Of a DNA stretch of 43,853 bases, positions 15,476 through 24,429 are shown one piece after another. The notes beneath the pieces were generated by a model. It worked only from the letters and a program-made list of their open reading frames with translations. It did not search any database and was not told where the DNA came from. The position numbers and the translations under genes are program-made. Each line of letters opens with the position of its first letter. The first letter of the stretch is position 1. Source of the stretch: Bacteroidales bacterium (GTDB lineage: Bacteria; Bacteroidota; Bacteroidia; Bacteroidales; UBA932); the NCBI GenBank assembly GCA_017617475.1, contig JAFZWC010000044.1, forward strand, positions 1 to 43,853, given 5' to 3'.

Positions 15476-15548
15476 GAAAAGTTGTGTTGTTTTAGGGGTA
15501 CGATTGTGGGTTTCCACTGAAAAGAGCAGCGAAACAATACAACTTTTC
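15476..15548. repeat. 73-bp inverted-repeat element
   Basis: GAAAAGTTGTGTTGTTT (15476-15492) is matched by the reverse complement of 15531-15548, GAAAAGTTGTATTGTTTC, with one mismatch in the paired stretch. The 38-bp centre holds a small hairpin, GTGG-GTTT-CCAC. No gene lies in 15362-15703; this element, the parD promoter and copy C account for most of it. It may be a tiny non-autonomous element or a terminator-like cruciform. Confidence 0.55.
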
Positions 15549-15563
15549 TGTTTATTTGGGATT

Positions 15564-15700
15564 GCCTTTTCCGAAGGGAATGTGGGTTTCGGAGGCGTAG
15601 CCGCCCGTGGCTCGTGAACGGGAGGGGCCCGCCGCGAAGCGGTGGGAGGGATAGTCCCGAAGGGACGTACCTCCGAAATCCACTTCCCGAAGGAAAAGGC
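15564..15700. repeat. Copy C: 137-bp TIR-bounded element of the palindromic family
   Basis: The ends are imperfect inverted repeats of about 35 bp, both beginning GCCTTTTCC and both containing TTTCGGAGG. Inside are GGGAGGGGCC (15620-15629), CCCGCCGC-GAA-GCGGTGGG (one G-T pair) and GTCCC-GAA-GGGAC. Order and motifs parallel copies A and B. On the minus strand TTCC-TTCG-GGAA gives a cUUCGg tetraloop a few bases after the stop of the REC-PPDK_N gene, so it may also stop or stabilise that transcript. Confidence 0.75.
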
Positions 15701-15703
15701 TAA

Positions 15704-18610
15704 CTAGAGTTTAATGAGTGCTCGGCCGGCCTTGCCGTCTATGCAGACGGTGAGGGGGTCGGGGAGCTGGACGTGGCGGAGCCACTGGGACTCGAAGACG
15801 GCGGGGAGGGCGTCCAGGGCGCTCAGGTCCATGCTGTCGCCGGGGCGGGAATAGGGATCCACGTTCACGTAGCCGGCATTGAAGGAGGTGAGGTTCTGGA
15901 AGAAGTGCGTGCCCTGACTGGGGTCTACGCGGAAGTCCGGCAGGGAACATTCCACCAGCGCCTTGGCCTCGGAGATGTCGCTCCAGACTACCGGCACGCC
16001 CAGGGTAGGGATGCTGGAGCCCCAGCGGCCGAAGCCGATGAGGACGTACTGCCTTCCCTCGGTCCTTAGCTGGGCGTTGAGGGTGCGCAGTTCGGCAGCC
16101 ATTTCCACCGTTTTCATCTTGTCAAAGGTATCGGCCTTCAAGTAGATTACATCCTTGAGGCCGGCGAGCCAGCCGGTTCCCAGGGCGCTTTCGGATTGCA
16201 CCAGGGCGTTGGAGCAGTCCACCGTGCGCCAGTCCACGTCGGCCCTCAGGCTGTCGGAAGAGATGGGCCGAACCTGCAGCGCGTTGAAAACGCCGGTGGA
16301 GAGTTCCGCGGCGTACTCTATTTCCACGCCGCCCTGCATCTCGCTGGAGCAGATGTCCAGGAGTGTCTGAACGATGTCGGCCAGCGGGAAAGTGCCGTAG
16401 CGCAGGATGTGGGCGAAGGTGACGGCCTTGGGACCGTTGGCCATGGGGGAGTCCACCATGCGCTGATTTTCGTAGTCGTAGGTGGAAACCACTCGGCCAA
16501 AAGATTTGAACTTGCTGCAGTCGTATATGTCCGTGCGTTCCAGGTTCACGGCGTCGTCCACGCTGGTCTTGAACTTCTCCGGCTGAAGATTGAGCGCGTA
16601 CATCACCTTCTGGGTGTCGCGCATGGCCAGTTCGGGCGTAGAAGTCTGCAGTACGTGCTTGGGATAGGCGGGGGAGAAGCGGAGCACCTGCTCGCCGTCC
16701 ACCACGGCCTTGCCCAGGCCATAGGCCACCTTGGCTATGCCTTCATCGGCCTTCTCGTGGCCGATGGGATAATAGTTGACGCTGCGTGCCACGCCGGAGA
16801 GGGTGGGGAAGAAGTAGCCCTGGTCCTCGGCGCCGCAGATTTCTTGCAGCACGATGGCCATCTTTTCCTCGGAGATGACATTGGCCGTGGCCGTGATGTA
16901 GCCCTTGGAGGCGGCGTAGTACACGGAAGCGTATACGCTCTTGATGGCCTTGGAAAGGAGGCGCAGCTGCTGGTCCTCGTTCTCTACGGAAGGAATCATG
17001 TACGTGGAGTACACTCCCGCAAACGGCTGGTAGTAAGAGTCTTCCAGTTTGGATGAAGAACGGACGGCCAGCGGGGTGCGCACCACGTGGATAAAGGCGC
17101 GGAGGGCCTCCACCACATCCTGCGGCAGGTTGGAGGACACGAATTCAGAAAGGATCTCCGCGTCGGAAACATCTGAATTGATTACATACTGCAGGCCGTT
17201 TTCCAGGATGAAGCGGTCGAAGCAGTCGGTGGCCAGCACCAGGGTGCGGGGCACGGTGAGGTGCACGCCTTCCCACTTGTCGTACAGCCGGTGCTGGTAG
17301 AGGATGTGGTTCAGGAAAGCCAGGCCGCGGGCCTTGCCGCCCAGCGAGCCCTCCCCGTAACGCGCGAACCAGATGGTGTCGTTGTATGTGTCGGGGTCGA
17401 AGCGGGCCACTACCCCCAGGCTCTGCGACACCCGGTAGGAGTGGATGAGCGGGATGGCCATGGCGCGGAACTCGGCCGCGGTGGGTAGCCGGCTGCTCTT
17501 GATGGCATTGCCTTCCTCGAAGATGCCCCGGGCCAGCATCCAGCGGGAGATGTAATTCTTGCTGCGGAGCTTGTCCAGCACCTTTTCCGGCAGGGTTTCC
17601 AGGACTTCTTCCACGCCCTGGAGGTCGCTGGCGCGGGCTATGACCTTGCCCCTTTCATTGGTGGCCACGAAGTCTCCGAATCCGAATTCCCGGCCGATGT
17701 ATTCGGCCACCTCGTGGGTGAGCGTCTTGGACCGCTTCATGACGAATCCAGCCCCCAGGCTTTCGGCCACGGGACGCATGCTTTCCTGCGAGCTCTGCAT
17801 GAGGATGGGCATGCGGGGTTCGTCGCTGCGGATGTACTGGCACAGCGTTACGCCGGCGTCCAGTTTCTCCTGGGAAGGGTCGTCGTTTTTGTGCAGGACA
17901 AAGCCGATATCGGAAATAACGCCCAGAAGGTTTTCCTTATAAGTATTGTAAAGCTCTACGGCGTCGTCGTAGTTGGTGGCCAGGAGAATCTTGGGCCGGG
18001 CCCGCTTCCGGAGAATCTGCTGCTCTTCGTTGAGGGCGTCGCGGATGGCGTCGAAGTTCTGCTGCAGCACCAGCTTGTACAGGAGGGGCAGATAGGTGGA
18101 GTAGTAACGCACGGAGTCTTCTACCAGCAGAATGCACTGCACGCCGGCGTGAAGGATGTCTTCCGGGGCGTTGAGGCTGTCTTCCAGCAGCTTGATGATG
18201 GCAATGATGAGGTCCGTACTGCCGTTCCAGTTGAAGACGTAGTCAATGCAGCTGCGGTCTTTGTCCCGCAGTTGTCGGGAAACTTCCTTGGAGAAGGAAG
18301 TCAGGAGCACCATGGGCGTTCCAGGGGCCGATTCCTTGACGCCGTGGGCGAAGCTGAAGACATCGGCCCCGCCGGCGTTGTACATGGCTATGACTACATC
18401 CCAGGGCTCCCCGGTGCGTACCCGCTCCAGGGCTTCCGAGGTGGAAGATACGCGCTCAAAGACCGGCGGATTACTCAGGTTGAGGTCGGAATACTCACGG
18501 GCAATACGCATGTCCAGGCGTCCGTCCTCTTCCAGGGAGAAACTGTCGAAATTGTTGCAGACCAGCAGGATCCTCCGGATCCGCTTGGTCATGAGCGCGG
18601 TGTTTTCCAT
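15704..18610 (-). CDS. Two-receiver-domain PEP/pyruvate-binding (PPDK_N) protein
   Basis: 968 residues in three parts. Residues 10-145 form a receiver-like domain without the acidic pocket (VCNNF) or phospho-acceptor (IAMYN at 74-78), so probably a pseudo-receiver. Residues 158-310 form a canonical receiver: E164-D165, acceptor D234 (VISD), S273/S274 and K292. From about 420 follows an ATP-grasp PPDK N-terminal domain (GSLGGKARGLAFLN, then RTPLAVRSSSKLEDSYYQPFAGVYSTY, later VRPIS). The phospho-histidine swivel domain and the PEP/pyruvate TIM barrel of true PEP synthase are missing, so it is unlikely to run the full PEP synthase reaction. Similar proteins in Bacteroidetes are often annotated PEP synthase. 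The start abuts the gdhA stop with no gap, so it is co-transcribed with gdhA. Alternative start: ATG at 18592. Confidence 0.82.
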   Translation of the reverse strand: MENTALMTKRIRRILLVCNNFDSFSLEEDGRLDMRIAREYSDLNLSNPPVFERVSSTSEALERVRTGEPWDVVIAMYNAGGADVFSFAHGVKESAPGTPMVLLTSFSKEVSRQLRDKDRSCIDYVFNWNGSTDLIIAIIKLLEDSLNAPEDILHAGVQCILLVEDSVRYYSTYLPLLYKLVLQQNFDAIRDALNEEQQILRKRARPKILLATNYDDAVELYNTYKENLLGVISDIGFVLHKNDDPSQEKLDAGVTLCQYIRSDEPRMPILMQSSQESMRPVAESLGAGFVMKRSKTLTHEVAEYIGREFGFGDFVATNERGKVIARASDLQGVEEVLETLPEKVLDKLRSKNYISRWMLARGIFEEGNAIKSSRLPTAAEFRAMAIPLIHSYRVSQSLGVVARFDPDTYNDTIWFARYGEGSLGGKARGLAFLNHILYQHRLYDKWEGVHLTVPRTLVLATDCFDRFILENGLQYVINSDVSDAEILSEFVSSNLPQDVVEALRAFIHVVRTPLAVRSSSKLEDSYYQPFAGVYSTYMIPSVENEDQQLRLLSKAIKSVYASVYYAASKGYITATANVISEEKMAIVLQEICGAEDQGYFFPTLSGVARSVNYYPIGHEKADEGIAKVAYGLGKAVVDGEQVLRFSPAYPKHVLQTSTPELAMRDTQKVMYALNLQPEKFKTSVDDAVNLERTDIYDCSKFKSFGRVVSTYDYENQRMVDSPMANGPKAVTFAHILRYGTFPLADIVQTLLDICSSEMQGGVEIEYAAELSTGVFNALQVRPISSDSLRADVDWRTVDCSNALVQSESALGTGWLAGLKDVIYLKADTFDKMKTVEMAAELRTLNAQLRTEGRQYVLIGFGRWGSSIPTLGVPVVWSDISEAKALVECSLPDFRVDPSQGTHFFQNLTSFNAGYVNVDPYSRPGDSMDLSALDALPAVFESQWLRHVQLPDPLTVCIDGKAGRALIKL

Positions 18611-19966
18611 TTATACTAAGCCTTGGTCTGTCATGGCGCGGGCCACCTTGATAAAGCCGGCCAGGTTGGCGCCTTTCACGTAATTAACGGTTCCGTCTTC
18701 CTCCGTGCCGTACTTCACGCAGGCGGCATGAATCTCCTGCATGATGCGGCGGAGGTAGTTGTCCACTTCTTCGGCGGTCCAGTTCTGCCGCATGGAGTTC
18801 TGGCTCATCTCCAGGCCGCTGGTGGCTACGCCGCCGGCGTTGGATGCCTTACCCGGGCTGTACAGCAGGCCGGCGCCCTGGATAATGCGGATGGCCTCCG
18901 GAGTGGTGGGCATGTTGGCGCCTTCGGCCACACAAATGGCCCCGCCTTTCACGATGTTCTGGGCATCGGCCTCCTCAATCTCGTTCTGCGTGGCGCAGGG
19001 GAGGGCAATGTCGCACGGGATGCGCCAGGGGCGCTCGCCGGGGAAGTATTGGGCCTGCGGGTATCTCTGGACATATTCCTTGATACGGCCGCGGCGGATG
19101 TTCTTGAGTTCCAGCACGTAGGCCATCTTTTCCTCGTTCAGGCCCTCGGGGTCGTAGATGAAGCCGTCGGAATCTGACAGGGTCTGGACCTTGGCGCCCA
19201 GCCGCATGGCTTTCTGGGCCGCATACTGGGCCACGTTGCCGGCGCCGGAGATGTTAACCTTCTTGCCTTCAAAGCTTTCGCCGCGGGTGGCCAGCATCTG
19301 CTCGGCAAAATAGCACAGGCCGTAGCCGGTGGCTTCCGGACGCAGCAGGGAACCGCCCCAGGCGAGGCCTTTTCCGGTAAGCGTGCCGGTGAATTCGTCC
19401 CTCAGGCGTTTGTACTGGCCGAAGAGGTAGCCGATTTCACGGCCGCCTACGCCAATGTCACCGGCGGGAACGTCCGTATTGGCGCCGATGTGCCGGTAGA
19501 GCTCCGTCATAAAGCTCTGGCAGAAGCGCATGACCTCGGTATCTGACTTGCCGCGGGGATTGAAGTCGCTGCCGCCCTTGGCGCCGCCCATGGGGAGGGT
19601 GGTGAGGGCGTTTTTGAACGTCTGCTCAAAGGCAAGGAACTTCATGATGGAGAGGTTTACGCTGGGATGGAAGCGGATACCGCCCTTGTAGGGGCCGATG
19701 GCGCTGGAATTCTGCACGCGGAAGCCGCGGTTGATGTGCACGTCTCCCCGGTCGTCCGTCCAGGGAACGCGGAAGATGACGATGCGCTCCGGCTCTACAA
19801 GCCGTTCCAGAATTTTCTGGTCAATGAGCTGGGGATTCTCCGTGACGTAGGGAGCGATGCTCTCCACAACTTCCCGGACGGCCTGGTGAAACTCGGATTC
19901 ACCGGGATTTCTGGCAATGAGTTCTGCCATGAAACCCTCTACATACTTTTGGGTAAACTGGTCCAT
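18611..19966 (-). CDS. gdhA: Hexameric glutamate dehydrogenase
   Basis: 451 residues. Reductively aminates 2-oxoglutarate to glutamate. Visible motifs: the substrate block FKNALTTLPMGGAKGGSDFNPRGKS with the catalytic-site lysines, DVPAGDIGVGGREIGYL, and the Rossmann motif ISGAGNVAQYAAQ with SDSDG at the second strand end, which favours NADP over NAD. ATG at 19966 (MDQFTQKYVEGFM) fits the family N-terminus; the in-frame ATG at 19984 adds six residues. The leader from the box at 20026-20033 is about 55 nt. It forms an operon with the REC-PPDK_N protein. Confidence 0.95.
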   Translation of the reverse strand: MDQFTQKYVEGFMAELIARNPGESEFHQAVREVVESIAPYVTENPQLIDQKILERLVEPERIVIFRVPWTDDRGDVHINRGFRVQNSSAIGPYKGGIRFHPSVNLSIMKFLAFEQTFKNALTTLPMGGAKGGSDFNPRGKSDTEVMRFCQSFMTELYRHIGANTDVPAGDIGVGGREIGYLFGQYKRLRDEFTGTLTGKGLAWGGSLLRPEATGYGLCYFAEQMLATRGESFEGKKVNISGAGNVAQYAAQKAMRLGAKVQTLSDSDGFIYDPEGLNEEKMAYVLELKNIRRGRIKEYVQRYPQAQYFPGERPWRIPCDIALPCATQNEIEEADAQNIVKGGAICVAEGANMPTTPEAIRIIQGAGLLYSPGKASNAGGVATSGLEMSQNSMRQNWTAEEVDNYLRRIMQEIHAACVKYGTEEDGTVNYVKGANLAGFIKVARAMTDQGLV

Positions 19967-20005
19967 AAAGTTTGTTTTATACACTACTAATTACGCAAAT
20001 TCTGC

Positions 20006-20033
20006 TAAATTTGCACTAACCCTAACAAAGGTA
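20006..20033. promoter_or_regulatory. Divergent gdhA/nitrilase promoter region
   Basis: Plus strand: TAAATTTG at 20006-20013, 37 nt before the nitrilase ATG. Minus strand: TACCTTTG (complement of 20026-20033), 59 nt before the gdhA ATG. Both match TAnnTTTG exactly. The two transcription starts would lie within about 10 bp of each other, so the two polymerases should compete. Confidence 0.65.
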
Positions 20034-20050
20034 CGGAATAGTTTTTAAAA

Positions 20051-20812
20051 ATGAAAATCAGTCTAGTACAGTTCAGTCCGGTCTGGAAGGACCCTTCCGC
20101 CAACCGGGACCGTCTCCATAAGCTTCTGGCCCGGATTCCGGCCACCGATCTGATTGTTTTGCCGGAGATGTTTTCCACCGGTTTTGTCACGGAGCCCGCC
20201 GGCATAGCGGAAAAGAACGGGGAAAGCCTTCAGTTCATGAAGGAAATTGCCGCTGCACGGGACTGTGCCGTAGCCGGAAGCCTGGCCGTGGAAACGGAAG
20301 GCGCCTTCCGCAACCGTTTTTACTTTGTGTATCCGGACGGTAGCGAAGTGCACTACGACAAGCATCATCTCTTCACCTACGGAGGCGAACACCATACCTT
20401 TGCTGCGGGGGAAAAGCCGGTTGTGGCCGATTTCCGCGGTGTTCGCATCCTCCTGCAAGTCTGCTATGACCTCCGCTTCCCGGTTTTCAGCCGCAACCGC
20501 CTGCTTCCGGACGGATCGGCCTTGTACGACCTGGCCCTCTATGTGGCCAGCTGGCCGGACGTGCGCACCGACGCCTGGGACGCCCTCCTGAAGGCCCGCG
20601 CCATAGAAAACCAGTGTTTTCTGGCTGGCGTAAACCGCGTGGGAACCGATCCTGGCAACCGGTACTCCGGCCACAGCGTGCTCCTGGGGCCGAAAGGTCA
20701 GGTGCTTGCCCGCTGCAAGGACAACGAAGAAGAGCTTGTCACCTTTGAAATCCAGCTGCCGGAGTTACTTGCCTTCAGAAATCAGTTCCCGGTTCTGCGG
20801 GATGCCGATTAA
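20051..20812 (+). CDS. Nitrilase-superfamily omega-amidase (YafV/Nit2-like)
   Basis: 253 residues. The Glu-Lys-Cys triad of the carbon-nitrogen hydrolase fold is intact: E39 (VLPEMFSTGF), K104 (HYDKHHLFTYGGE) and C138 (LLQVCYDLRFPVF). The YDKHHLF and CYDLRFPVFSRN contexts match omega-amidases that deamidate 2-oxoglutaramate or 2-oxosuccinamate, side products of glutamine and asparagine transaminases, rather than true nitrilases. That fits its place opposite gdhA and next to an aminotransferase gene. ATG at 20051 starts directly at the first beta strand. The TAA overlaps the ilvE stop on the other strand in TTAA. Confidence 0.88.
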   Translation: MKISLVQFSPVWKDPSANRDRLHKLLARIPATDLIVLPEMFSTGFVTEPAGIAEKNGESLQFMKEIAAARDCAVAGSLAVETEGAFRNRFYFVYPDGSEVHYDKHHLFTYGGEHHTFAAGEKPVVADFRGVRILLQVCYDLRFPVFSRNRLLPDGSALYDLALYVASWPDVRTDAWDALLKARAIENQCFLAGVNRVGTDPGNRYSGHSVLLGPKGQVLARCKDNEEELVTFEIQLPELLAFRNQFPVLRDAD

Positions 20813-21843
20813 ATAGGATAGCACCAGCCGTGCACGTCTTCCAGTTCGCCGAACTGGATGCCGGTAATCTGTTTGTACAGTTTGGTGCACACCGGGCCCA
20901 CCTCGCCGTCCGGACGGAAGCGGAATACCTTGGACACTTCCGGTTTCTCCAGCACGGGCTTGATGTCTATATGGGACATGGGCGTAATCACGACGGCCGT
21001 TCCGCATGCTCCGGCTTCGTCGAATTCGGCCAGTTCTCCCACCGCAATGGGACGCCTGTCAATCTCCATACCCAGGTCGCCTGCCACAATCTGCAGGGTC
21101 TTGTTGGTAATGGAGGGCAGTATGCTGTTCGATAGGGGCGTGACGTACTTGTTCCCCTTGATGCCGAAGAAGTTGGAGGAGCCGAACTCGTCCACGTAAT
21201 GGTGGGTGGAGGAATTCAGGTACAGCAATTCCGTGTAGCCCTGGTCATGGGCCATCTTGTACGGCTTGAAGGTGGCGGCATAGTTGGCGCCGATCTTATA
21301 GCTTCCGGAACCCTTCGGAGCTGCGCGGTCGTAGTTGCCGGGAATGACGGCGGCGAAGGATTTCAGGTGCTCCCCGTAGTAGGAACCGGCCGGGGCGCAC
21401 ATGACGGCGAAGATGGCTTCCGGATAGGGGACCAGCTGCATCTGCGGGTGCATGCCCACCAGCAGCGGCCTCAGGTACAGGGATGCCCTGTGGCCATACG
21501 GCGGCATAAACTCCAGATTGTTCTTCACGCAGGCCTCGCACATCTGGATGAACATTTCCTGGGTGGGGCAGGGCATGCCCAGGTAATCGGCCGTACGCTG
21601 CATGCGGGCGGCGTTCTGGTCCGGACGGAACATAATCAGGCGTCCGTCCTTCTGGCGGAAGGCCTTCAGACCCTCGAAGCAGGAAATCGCGTAATGGAAG
21701 ACCTGGGCGAAGGGGTCGAAGGTGAAGGAGAAGGTTTCCGTGGCCTCGAAGGGAGACCATTCCCCGTCTTTGTAATGGGAAACGATAACGGTGCGGGTCC
21801 GGTAGGCGTCAAAGCCCAGGGTATCCCAATTGATGCTGCTCAT
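20809..21843 (-). CDS. ilvE: Branched-chain amino-acid aminotransferase
   Basis: 344 residues, fold-type IV PLP enzyme that makes Leu, Ile and Val from their 2-oxo acids with glutamate. Motifs: YAISCFEGLKAFRQKDG near residue 51, GSYKIGANYAATFKPYKMAHDQGY near 180-203 with the PLP lysine, and DEFGSSNFFGI near 216. The length and N-terminus (INWDTLGFDAYRTRTV) match the longer IlvE subgroup. Last gene of the ten-gene operon; one base separates it from leuB. No terminator follows because its stop overlaps the convergent nitrilase stop. Confidence 0.96.
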   Translation of the reverse strand: MSSINWDTLGFDAYRTRTVIVSHYKDGEWSPFEATETFSFTFDPFAQVFHYAISCFEGLKAFRQKDGRLIMFRPDQNAARMQRTADYLGMPCPTQEMFIQMCEACVKNNLEFMPPYGHRASLYLRPLLVGMHPQMQLVPYPEAIFAVMCAPAGSYYGEHLKSFAAVIPGNYDRAAPKGSGSYKIGANYAATFKPYKMAHDQGYTELLYLNSSTHHYVDEFGSSNFFGIKGNKYVTPLSNSILPSITNKTLQIVAGDLGMEIDRRPIAVGELAEFDEAGACGTAVVITPMSHIDIKPVLEKPEVSKVFRFRPDGEVGPVCTKLYKQITGIQFGELEDVHGWCYPI

Positions 21844-21844
21844 A

Positions 21845-22909
21845 TTATTTCTCTATTTGTTTTGCAATCCAGTCGCCCACCTGCTCAGTGGAGTAGGAAA
21901 CTCCGCCGGAGGCGAGGTCCTCGGTAACGTAACCGGCTTCCAGGGAAGCAGCCACCGCCTGGCGGATGGCCTTTCCTTCCTCCATGAGGCCGAAGGCATA
22001 TTCGAACATCATGGCGGCGGACAGGATGGCCGCCACGGGGTTGGCAATGTTCTTGCCGGCTGCCTGGGGATAGGAACCGTGGATGGGTTCGAACAGGCTG
22101 GTATGCGTGCCGATGGAGGCCGATGCCAGCAGGCCCATGGAGCCGGAAATGCAGCTGGCTTCGTCCGTGAGGATGTCGCCGAAGGTGTTTTCCGTCACCA
22201 GCACGTCAAAGAACTTGGGACAGCGGATAAGCTGCATGGCGGCGTTGTCCACAAACATGTAATCCACCTGGATATCCGGATACTCCGACTCCATCTCGCG
22301 GGCTATCTGGCGCCACAGGCGGGAAGATTCCAGCACATTGGCTTTGTCCACCACCGTCAGGTGCTTGCGGCGCCGCCCTGCATATTCGAAAGCCAGGCGG
22401 AGGATGCGTTCCACCTCAAAGCGGCTGTAGATGCAGGTGTCGTAGGCGGTGTCGCCGCCATCCTTCCTGCCTTTCTCGCCGAAGTACATGCCGCCCGTGA
22501 GCTCCCGGATGCACAGGAAATCGGCCCCGTCCACCAACTCTTTCTTAAGCGGGGACTTTTCCACCAGGGAAGAGAAGGTTTCCACGGGGCGCAGGTTGGC
22601 GTACAGGCCCAGTTTCTTGCGGATGGCCAGCAGGCCCTGCTCCGGGCGCACCGGGGCGGTGGGGTCGTTGTCATACTTGGGGTCACCCACGGCGCCGAAC
22701 AGCACGGCGTCGCTCTGAAGGCAAAGCTGGTGCGTCTTTTCCGGATAAGGGTCGCCGCAGTCGTCAATGGCGCAGGCGCCCACCAGGCCGAAGGTATACT
22801 CGGCCTCATGATGGAAACGGCGGCAAACGGCATCTACGGCCTTTTGGGCCTGGGCCACCACTTCGGGGCCGATTCCGTCTCCGGGCAAGGTTGCGATTTT
22901 CAGTTTCAT
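21845..22909 (-). CDS. leuB: 3-isopropylmalate dehydrogenase
   Basis: 354 residues. Oxidatively decarboxylates 3-isopropylmalate in leucine synthesis, and can use 3-methylmalate in the citramalate route. Motifs: [14 protein letters not shown] at 8-21, the divalent-metal/substrate block [27 protein letters not shown], and the NAD site [33 protein letters not shown] at 22909 overlaps the upstream stop by 4 bp. Confidence 0.96.
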   Translation of the reverse strand: MKLKIATLPGDGIGPEVVAQAQKAVDAVCRRFHHEAEYTFGLVGACAIDDCGDPYPEKTHQLCLQSDAVLFGAVGDPKYDNDPTAPVRPEQGLLAIRKKLGLYANLRPVETFSSLVEKSPLKKELVDGADFLCIRELTGGMYFGEKGRKDGGDTAYDTCIYSRFEVERILRLAFEYAGRRRKHLTVVDKANVLESSRLWRQIAREMESEYPDIQVDYMFVDNAAMQLIRCPKFFDVLVTENTFGDILTDEASCISGSMGLLASASIGTHTSLFEPIHGSYPQAAGKNIANPVAAILSAAMMFEYAFGLMEEGKAIRQAVAASLEAGYVTEDLASGGVSYSTEQVGDWIAKQIEK

Positions 22910-24429
22910 ACTATTCTGTTTTCTATGATATTCAGCATTTTAACGGTGGCCTTGATGGCCGCTTCGGTCTGGTCGGAGTCTACGCCCCGCGTCTTGAAGG
23001 CATAGCCGTCCAGGTCCCAGGAGATGGAGGTTTCCACCAGGGCGTCGGTCTTTCCTCCGGGCGGAATCTTCACTACATAGTCCGTCAGGCGGGGGTGCCG
23101 GCGGCCCAGGCGGTCGTAAATCTTCCAGAGGGCTTTCATGAAGGCGTCGTACTGGCCGTCCCCGGCGGCCGATTCCTCGTAGCTCTCTCCCTGGATTTCT
23201 ATGCGCAGATTGGCTACCGGGCGCATTCCGCGGGCCAGCTGGAGGCTGTAGTTCACAATGTGGATGGGGCCTTCCTCGGTAGGGTGGTCGCCCTTGAGGA
23301 TATCGGCAATGATGAAGGGCAGGTCCTCGGGGGTGAGGGATTCCTTCTTGTCGCCCAGTTCCACCACCCGCTGGGTGACCAGTTTCATCTGCTCGGGCGT
23401 GAGCTGGATTCCCAACGTCTCCAGGTTCTTGACAATGTTGGCCTTGCCGCTGGTCTTTCCCAGGGCATAATGCCGGTGCCGGCCGAAGCGTTCCGGCTGC
23501 AGGGCATTCTGGTAAAGGCCGTCTTTCTTGTCCCCGTCGGCATGCACGCCGCTGGTCTGGGTAAAGACATATTCGCCCACCAGGGGCATGTTGGAGGGAA
23601 TGCGGACTCCGGAAATGGTTTCCACGTAGCGGCACACGTGCATCAGGGAACTCTCCTTCAGGGAATTATCCAGGCGCAGGTGGTCGTTCAAGATGCCCAC
23701 GGCGCTGGCCAGGGGCAGGTTTCCGGCCCTTTCGCCCAGGCCGTTCACGGTGGTGTGGATGCCCCTCATGCCGGCCTTCACCGCTTCAAAAGCGTTGGCG
23801 GCGGCCAGGTCGTAGTCGTTGTGGGCATGGAAGTCAAAATGGACATCCGGGTAGCGTTTTACCATCAGGAGGCAATAGCGGAAAGTCTGTTCCGGATTCA
23901 GCACACCCAGCGTGTCCGGCAGCATGATGCGCCGTACGCCGGCGTCTTTCAGGTGATCCACCAGGAAATACACGTAATCCTGTGAATCCGTCATGCCGTT
24001 GGACCAGTCTTCCAGGTACACATTCACCGACATTCCCTTCTTCCGTGCCAGGCCGATCTCCCGCAGGATATCGTCCAGGTGCTCCTGCGGGCTCTTCCGG
24101 AGCTGGCCGCGAAGATGCCGGAGCGACCCTTTGGTAAGGAGGTTCAGGCATCGGCCCCCCACTCCCTCTATCCATTCCACGGAAGCGCCGTTATCCACAA
24201 AACCCAGAATCTCTACCTGGCTCAGGTGGCCGGTAGAAGAGGCCCAGGCGCAGATTTTGGCGCAGGCATCCCTCTCACCCGTGGAGACGCGGGCCGATGC
24301 TACCTCTATCCGGTTCACCTTCAGCTCTTCCAGCAGCAGGCGGGCAATGGCCAGTTTCTCGTCCGCATTGAACGAGACGCCGGCGGTCTGTTCCCCGTCG
24401 CGCAGGGTGGTGTCCATCACTTCCATCAT
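22906..24429 (-). CDS. Second LeuA-family synthase, possibly citramalate synthase
   Basis: 507 residues. DRE-TIM metallolyase with [17 protein letters not shown] at the N-terminus, the metal histidines in [31 protein letters not shown], and a C-terminal LeuA-dimer regulatory domain from about 380. It is clearly diverged from the leuA gene at 26386 (for example [12 protein letters not shown] in the substrate region). Two LeuA-family genes in one leu operon are usual in Bacteroidetes. One use would be condensation of pyruvate with acetyl-CoA to citramalate, which LeuCD and LeuB can carry on to 2-oxobutyrate for isoleucine. An isopropylmalate or homocitrate synthase role cannot be excluded by eye. 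Overlaps leuD by 4 bp. Confidence 0.8.
   Translation of the reverse strand: MMEVMDTTLRDGEQTAGVSFNADEKLAIARLLLEELKVNRIEVASARVSTGERDACAKICAWASSTGHLSQVEILGFVDNGASVEWIEGVGGRCLNLLTKGSLRHLRGQLRKSPQEHLDDILREIGLARKKGMSVNVYLEDWSNGMTDSQDYVYFLVDHLKDAGVRRIMLPDTLGVLNPEQTFRYCLLMVKRYPDVHFDFHAHNDYDLAAANAFEAVKAGMRGIHTTVNGLGERAGNLPLASAVGILNDHLRLDNSLKESSLMHVCRYVETISGVRIPSNMPLVGEYVFTQTSGVHADGDKKDGLYQNALQPERFGRHRHYALGKTSGKANIVKNLETLGIQLTPEQMKLVTQRVVELGDKKESLTPEDLPFIIADILKGDHPTEEGPIHIVNYSLQLARGMRPVANLRIEIQGESYEESAAGDGQYDAFMKALWKIYDRLGRRHPRLTDYVVKIPPGGKTDALVETSISWDLDGYAFKTRGVDSDQTEAAIKATVKMLNIIENRIV

Noticed and set aside
15362..15517. 52-residue N-terminal extension of ParD
   Set aside because: It would contain the gene's own promoter and operator, and ParD proteins begin at the ribbon-helix-helix strand.
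15704..18610. Annotation as a true PEP synthase
   Set aside because: The phospho-histidine and PEP/pyruvate barrel domains needed for the full reaction are absent.
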